Source: Tamarix chinensis (Eukaryota; Streptophyta; Magnoliopsida; Caryophyllales; Tamaricaceae). Taken from it: a stretch of DNA of 64,000 bases. Position numbers and translations under genes: made by a program. A model generated the notes under the pieces. The model saw nothing but the letters and a program-made list of their open reading frames with translations, was not told where the DNA came from and searched no databases. This document shows positions 57,482 to 64,000 of this stretch, piece by piece; position 1 is the first letter of the stretch; each line of letters opens with the position of its first letter. Location of the stretch: positions 105,455,422 through 105,519,421 of the forward strand of contig CM060175.1 of NCBI GenBank assembly GCA_030549775.1, in the 5' to 3' direction.

Positions 57482-58069
57482 CTAAGGCTAAAAGAATGAA
57501 ATACAATTTGCTCGAATTCGAACTTAATTTAAATTAGAGTAGCGCAAAAAGTTTTCTTATAAGAATAGAATCCATCATTGGTGGTTACAAGAATACAAAT
57601 TACATTTAAACTAGGAATAAAAAGGCGAAAGGGTGAAACCCTAAAAGTTTTTGGATAATCTTTATATTCTTTTTCGTTGCCCGCTTGAATAGCATCTACA
57701 ATGGACCTGCAAGAGACGATGCCCATTGAATAGGAAGGGGCCCACAAAGGGAACCCTTCAATACTATGGTACTAAGTAACCCTTTAAACCACACTGAAAG
57801 TCAAGTCCACATGCAACGCATGGGACAAAAACTATGTAGAAGGATAACATAAGGTTAATACACAAGGCATATCTCATACAATAAGAAATGCATAACACAA
57901 ATATATGTGCTTAGAAAATTCATCACATGCCCAAGTAGGGACAAGCATTGAAGCCAACTCAGGTCATATCAATAGACCATAACAAGAAATCAATATTTGT
58001 GGGCCTTAAGCCATTAATTAATCATTATTCAATCATCGTCTTATGATTTATACCCATATGAGTGCGGGA

Positions 58070-58530
58070 ACCCCACTATTATAGCTAGTTGACCGAAAAC
58101 ATAAAGGGCATTACGCACTTGACCACTATTATTCGTCGGTGGATCGGTCTCCAAGGCAAAAGGCTCCTGACCACTATTATCGTCGGTGGATCAGCCTAGC
58201 TCCGACTCACATGGTATTCCACTATAAATTATTAGTATTTTTCATGATTTATTTACATCAAAGATTTGGTTTATTGAGCTCGGGACCTCCACTATTATAG
58301 CCGGTGGATCAGAATACACATATACATCTTCCAGGGTAAAGCGCTCCTGGGCTACTTTTATATCTGGTGGGCCGGTATACATATACATCTTCCAGGGCAA
58401 AATGCTCTTGGGTCACTGCTATAACTAGTGGACCGGTACACATATATATTTTCTAGGACAAAGTGCTTCTAGGCTACTATTATAACCGGTAGACCAGTAC
58501 GCATAGTATAATCCATCTGGTCCTGGCTCA
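58070..58530 (-). repeat. CCACCGG/ATAGTGG repeats of LTR-G
   Basis: Plus strand shows repeated CACTATTATAGC-GGTGGATCGG units alternating with GGGCA-A-GCGCTCCTGG (starting near 58071, 58124, 58170, 58289, 58353, 58415 and 58476). They are the complement of the CCGGTCCACCGGCTATAATAGTGG units of LTR-C. Seven imperfect copies are visible. Confidence 0.8.
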
Positions 58531-59449
58531 ATCATTTTTCACTTTACATGACTATTATTTTCCTTTTAATTAGCACAACGATTTCATTTATTTGCCTCGA
58601 GGGGGAGATAAAGAACCCAGAGACATAAAAGTACATCAGTCATGCTGGTGCATATAAGCGACTCAGTACCCTTCAACCATCAACCCAGGGATGCAAAGGT
58701 ACCCTGGTTATACTGGTGCATATAAGCTACACAATACCCTACCAACAATGACACCTAATCCATAAGTATGCATACCCCCTAAATAGGTTTGTAGAGCTAT
58801 ATAGAGTGAGATATAGAGCCTAGCTGGGGCACTAAGGCACACCAGCAAATATTAGAATAATCGTGGGCTAAACTACGTCTTTAGGGTAGCGACCCCTAAA
58901 GAGCCACCATTTCCGATCTCAAGATCTTCCACTTTAATTATTAGTGTCTTAATTAAGGTGATCGCGAGAAACACAACAACCACATACTTATTCACTTCCA
59001 ATTATTTCCGATATCATTAGGTAATCCTTAATCATACAATTATCCATGATAACCTAGAGGAATTACTAAGGCCATCATTATCTCATCCAATTCCAATCTA
59101 AGATTCGTTTTCATTTGTTCACATATCATATGGGTTATCATATCGTAATCACAATACGATCTTAGAGTCTGGCTAGTTCACATCGAAGGATCATGACACC
59201 CATAGCCCTAACATGCCCATAATTCACACCCAACACCCAATACCATGCGTGATTAATGATCAAGACACCTCCTTTATGAATATAAGAATAACACCATACC
59301 ACAACCTTAATTATCCATCTAATCTCAGGTCAAGCCATGTTCTTGTGATACTTATCTGTTGTCAAATGCCCTTATCTTGCTATTCAATGTTACTTGAGTC
59401 TTATTATGAAACTCCATTAACCCATTGACATATCATATACGAGTTACTG

Positions 59450-60370
59450 ATTTACCCCTATCATCTCTACAAAATTACTGAAATACCCCTTGCTTGTATA
59501 ATTTTTAAGGCATCCCTTTTTACTTGCCAAATTACCATATTACCCTCCATGTTGAATAATTACTAAATCGCCCTTTATTCATGTTAGGTTACCAAATTAT
59601 CCTCTATAATTATTAAATTACCAACTTTACCCCTTATACCTGTTAAGTTACTAATTTACCCTTCCAATGGGTTAAATTACCATATTACCCTTTATACTTA
59701 TCTAAATTACCAATTTGCCCTTAGGCCCATTAAGTCACCACTCACCCTTCATATTTGTTACGCTTGTCAGATTTCCCATTTAGATGGTTAGATTACCAAA
59801 TCGCCCTTCTTCATTACTATAATTATCGAATTGTCCTTTTAGTTGGTTAAATTACCAAATCGCCTGTATTCATTATTATAATTACCATTTTACCCTTTTA
59901 ATCGGTTAAATTACCAAATTACCCTTCTCCATTATTATAATTACCATTTTTCCCTTTTAATTGGTTAAATTACCATGTTGCCCTTCTCCATTAATATAAT
60001 TACCATTTTGCCAATCTTCATTATTATATTTACCATTTTGCCCCTCTTTCTACAAATTGCCAAAATACCCTTCCTTCACACCAATTTACCATTTTATCCT
60101 TTTACTTTATTAAATTACTATGTTACCCTTTCTTTATACCAATTTACCATTTTACCCCTATATTTTATTAAATTACCATTTTACCCTTCATTTATATTTA
60201 ATTCATCAAAATACTTTCTTACTCCCAAAAATTACCAAGTTATCCCCTTTTCATGTAAAATTACTAAAATACCCTTCTTCCTTGTCCATTTACCATTTTA
60301 CCCCTTTACTCTTATAATTTACCGTTTTACCCTTATCAAACCACTTTTACTAAAACACCCTTACTACATA
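59450..60370. repeat. AT-rich minisatellite, ATTACCATTTTACCC-type
   Basis: About 900 bp made of imperfect copies of a roughly 20-bp AAATTACCATWTTRCCCTT unit, often paired into a longer AATTACC...TTCTCCATTATTATAATTACC unit (for example 59868-60050). Open frames here arise from the repeat composition, not from a gene. It lies wholly within LTR-G. Confidence 0.9.
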
Positions 60371-60999
60371 AAATATTAATATTAATGCTCCATCCAAACT
60401 CTACCAACTACTATTAAGTATCATTAACACATATTAGCACCTACCACACACATTTTTAGGCCACACCCTTTGCACATACAAAAATTACCAAAACGCTCCT
60501 AGGGTGCATATTAACATTACTTATGCACCAAATGACCATATTAACATATCATATCATACATATACTCTTAACATCATTATTAACAACAAACTCCTTCCTT
60601 AACCATTATTTCGGCACATGGCACATAAATTAACACGCTTTCCTTTTTATCAATCAATCACATACAACTAAAAATATTATTCTTAGTAACATATATTATG
60701 CATATAAACATATTAAAAACCTTAATGTACTAGCATACATATATCCATACGTTTAAATAAAGTTTAATGATTACCTTATTTTTCACAAAAATCAAACCTT
60801 ACGGGTACCCCGGTTAAAGGTTCAAGTTTTGATTAGAAAAAATCAATCCCTAAAAATAATATAAAAAATTAGCATAATAGAAATAGAAAAATCAAATGAA
60901 TAATTTTTATATCAAAAGCTTAATTAATATATAATAACACCAACTATTTTTATACCTTAAAATTAATTAATTTTGAGCTAAAAAATGGGGGTAAGATGC

Positions 61000-62200
61000 A
61001 GCATGAGCTGTATACAAAAATGAGGGGGGAATGGGTCGAAGGACGGATTTGGGGAAAATGGAGGAAGTTGGTTCGAGTTAGGGTTTTAGGGGTTAGGAGG
61101 AGGGCAGGTGGAGGAGAGTTTGGGCAAAGGCTGGATGTAAGGGTAGAGTGGGGGAGTAGGTAGTGGTCGAGAATGGGTTATTAGCGGCCAAGGGTGGCAG
61201 CTATAGGATGGGAAAGGTGGGTGGGGGTTTGGGTGAAGGAGAAGAAGGAAGGAAAAGATGAAGGAAAAGGAGGGGCTGCAAGGCTAGTTTTTGGCCAAGG
61301 GAGGTAAGGGGTGGTAGGGAAGGTTGCAAGGAGTAGGTTGGTGGCTTGGAAGGTGGAGAAAGTGGCGGAACAGTAGCAGAGGGTGGTGGTGCGAGGAGGA
61401 GGCCAAGAAGGGAGGGAAAAGAAAAGAATAGGAATGAGGGTGGCTATAGGGCTTGATGGTGTAGGGTGGTAGTAAAGGGTGGCAGGAGGTGGTGCAGGTG
61501 GTTGGTTTGGCGGTGGAAGCAGCAATCGAGAGTGGCAAACGAGGGAAGGAAGGAGAGGAGAAGAAAGGGAGAAAAAGGGATCGGGAGAGGGAAGGGAGTG
61601 GGCTCGGGTAGGGAGAAAATGAAGTAGAAAAGAAGGAGAAAATGAGGGGGAGAGGATGCAGGCGTGGATGGGTTAGGTGGAGGTGCAAGGGCGGCAGGCG
61701 CATGGCCTGTGGTAGCAGAAAGAAGAGGAAAGGAAAGGGAAAAGGAAGGAATGAGGAGGAGGAGTTACAGGTTATGTTTGGTCCGAAAATGGAAGGAAAA
61801 GGATAGGGGGAGAAAGAGGGAGAGAGAGCAGAGTTACAGGGGGCAGGTGGTAGGGAGGAGCTACAGGAGGTAGCCATGGCATGACGGGGGGCATATTTGG
61901 TCGAGGGTTGAAGAAGAAGAAGAAAAGAAAAGGAGGGGCAGGATAGCTGGGCGAGGGAGAGGTGGAGAAAAGTAAAGGAGCTAGGTTGGCCCAATTAGGG
62001 GGAGAAAGAAGAAAAAAAGAAGGGAAAGGTGGGCAGAGGCGAACGACACAAGAAAGGAGAAGGAAGGGAAGGAGGAAATGGGTTGGGTAGCAGCCCAACT
62101 TAGGAAGGAAGTAGCCCGGGTGGCCCGAAGGAGAAGAAAAAGGAAAAGGAGGAAAAGAAGAAAAGGAGAAAGAAATAGGAAAAAGGGAAAAGGAAAATGG
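61000..62200 (-). other. Pyrimidine-rich leader tract of LTR-G
   Basis: Strongly purine-rich on the plus strand (GGAGG, GAAGG and GGTGG runs), hence C/T-rich on the element strand. A 236-codon open frame and other long frames here are low-complexity Pro/Ser/Leu/Phe strings with no family resemblance and are not called as genes. Position matches the leader tracts of the other long LTRs. Confidence 0.65.
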
Positions 62201-62500
62201 AAAATGGGGAGAAATAAAATAAAATATTTTTTTAGGTAATATAATTTAATATTTTTGATAGATAAATTAATTTAATAATTTAATATATTGGTTTAAAAAG
62301 GGTAACTTTTGTAAAATATTAGTTAAAAAATTATTTAAGTAAAATGAGTATGATAAAATCACAAAATATTTATATCCAATTTTATATACTAAAAAATCTA
62401 CAAAATAATTAAATTACATAAATTTAAAAGTTAATTTATCCTAAATAAAGGCTATTTATTAAATTATCAGTTTTTAAAAATTTTAGAGTATTACAGTATC

Positions 62501-64000
62501 GTTCTAGGCTGGAGATTAAGAGGGTTCTCCTAAATATAACTAGCACACAAATAATAAAATAAAAGGCTCTGACTCAAACAAAAATAAATAACAAGAAAAC
62601 ACAATTATGGGGTTCAAAATAGAAAATAATAAAAACCAATTAAAATCAAATTAGAAAATAAATATGGATAAATACGAATATATCGAATGTGTTAGGGAAG
62701 TCAAAATCTACCACTAAACTATGTCAAAATATAAAAATAATTTATAAGTCATTTATTAATCAAAGTTGTAAGCCAAAAACAAATCCATACACCTTATACA
62801 ATTTTCCTAAAATAATAAATACTATAAAACACGAATATAAATCTTATTAAATTCTAGCAGTATAGTCACAATAGGCGACTCCTATATTTAACTAGATTTA
62901 AAGCATGAAGTAGAATTGGAATGATGTTAGTTTAAATAACCAAACTAGTACCGCAAGCATGTCTAGTTATATTTTCTTCCTTTAACCCACACGTATCTAA
63001 ACATTTTATTACTTCAGTTAGAATCACAAAAATATTAGGTAAATTGTTATCTAACCTAGCTACAATTTATACATATAAATTCTGGCATATATATATATAA
63101 CCACCTTAAAAGCATATAATCCTACATACCGTCATTATCAGGAAACCAAAATGAGACGTGCACTATATAAATCATAGTTGATAAAATCACACATATAAAC
63201 GATAACAGTTAAAATAGAATCAAAGAACAATATCATGAAAAGAAAAAATTTAATATTATATCTCAAATCATAGTGTACAGTTTCAATCTATTCTCCAACA
63301 TAAATTATTCAACCAAACATAATAAATAAATAAATGACACAAAAAAAATTATAAATAGAGAAAAAAATAACTAAAAATAAATATGGATGAAATTTTTAGT
63401 AATTTAATTGAATGAAAATTTACTTATTCTTCATCTAAAAATTTCTCTTCTTTTAGCTTTGCTCCCTTTTTCTCTATCCTCTACACCTTTATCTCTCTTA
63501 TTCTTTATCACCCGTCGCTTCTCTTTCTCCCCCTCTTTTTGCGCCATCGCCTATCATGTCTCCACTCTTCCCCTCTCCTATTTTCTTTCTTTTTCTTCCA
63601 CGCTTCCTACACTCTCTCCTTTTTTTGTTTCCTCCTATCCTTTTTTCCATTCCCTTTTCTTTTTTCTTCTGTCTCATCTCCCTATCTTCTTTCTCCTTTA
63701 TTTTTGATGCCTCCATTTCTTTATTTTCCCTTTTTTTTCAACTCCCTTGCTCTTTTCCTTTTTATCTTTTTGTTATTTTTTTCTCCAGGCTGGTACTCCC
63801 TTAGCCCTTGTGCCTCTACTTTAGCCAGTCATGTCTCTTCATGCTCTATCTCTCATGCTAGGCCAACTTCTTAAATTAAACCTTTATGTGTCCATTTTCT
63901 TTCTTCTTGATTTGTTATTCCATTCATAGTCAATGAATAGATATAACTTACTAAATAATCTTATAATCAATTAGCACTATTGCACTTAGCATGTGTAACA
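62501..64000. other. AT-rich sequence with a pyrimidine-rich tract
   Basis: No protein is recognised. The tract at about 63430-63860 is C/T-rich on the plus strand and resembles the leaders of the long gypsy LTRs, so another plus-strand LTR may begin left of it and leave the window on the right. No start or end was found. Confidence 0.4.

Larger units (their letters stand above)
57336..62495 (-). mobile_element. LTR-G, solo long gypsy-type LTR, 5160 bp
   Basis: The left end TGTAACACCTCTAAAATTCAC at 57336 and right end AATTTTAGAGTATTACA at 62495 give TG...CA termini. Flanks GTATA (57331-57335) and GTATC (62496-62500) agree at four of five bases. The first 170 bp on the left align well with the complement of the LTR-C 3' end, sharing GACCGGTT-CTCCTAC, AGTAC-AAGTGCTAAGGCTAAA and the ATTACC-CCAC motif. 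That fixes minus orientation and family. Inside, in element order: AT-rich start, pyrimidine-rich leader (62200-61000), AT-rich part, minisatellite (60370-59450), repeats (58530-58070), stem-loop. No protein domain, so a solo LTR, inserted beside or into the copia relic. Confidence 0.8.

Noticed and set aside
59975..60379. 134-codon plus-strand frame rich in Ile, Leu, Phe, Pro
   Set aside because: Translation of the ATTACC minisatellite in LTR-G, not a membrane protein.
61284..61994. 236-codon open frame on the minus strand
   Set aside because: Low-complexity Pro/Ser/Leu/Phe string within the purine/pyrimidine-skewed tract of LTR-G; overlapping frames are also open, as composition predicts.

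Overview
This is plant nuclear DNA, almost certainly from a eudicot. The genes are interrupted by GT-AG introns and encode plant-specific families: a monothiol h-type thioredoxin, a clade IVc bHLH, a chloroplast DUF1995 protein and a plant ATG18f. The AT-rich sequence between them is packed with LTR retrotransposons, hAT, Mutator-like and MITE debris. I see no rRNA, recognisable tRNA, CRISPR or bacterial-type gene. I cannot name the species.

Layout. 1-4128: the 5' two thirds of a Ty1/copia element on the minus strand, with a frame still open for 1273 codons and running off the left edge. 4129-5900: unassigned sequence plus a possible LTR. 5938-6660: thioredoxin-like CXXS1, three exons. 7310-7827: a non-autonomous hAT element. 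About 8400-24845: a nest of long gypsy-type LTRs inserted into one another, with no internal protein domains (LTR-A to LTR-F below). 24846-34430: decayed AT-rich sequence with TE fragments. 34437-35060: remnant of a Mutator-like transposase. 35786-39263: a whole hAT element with a perfect 8-bp target duplication but a ruined transposase. 39844-42822: ILR3/bHLH115-like factor, five exons. 43740-44783: intronless DUF1995 protein. 47385-52777: ATG18f on the minus strand, seven coding exons. 55676-57335: ruined copia element. 57336-62495: a fifth long gypsy LTR (LTR-G). 62496-64000: decayed sequence with a pyrimidine-rich tract.

The host genes do not form a functional cluster. The thioredoxin relates to redox or chaperone activity, the bHLH to iron homeostasis, the DUF1995 protein to the chloroplast, and ATG18f to autophagy. 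They are spaced as ordinary plant genes; about 33 kb of transposon sequence separates the thioredoxin from the other three.

The most interesting signal is in the transposon nest. At least five long LTRs carry, 76-100 bp inside their 3' ends, a stem-loop whose arm sequences differ between copies while pairing is kept. In most copies it is followed by a GGYGGTAAYACC-like motif. Two of the LTRs also carry the same roughly 210-bp MITE, with long inverted ends, embedded in a TA microsatellite about 500-600 bp from the LTR start.
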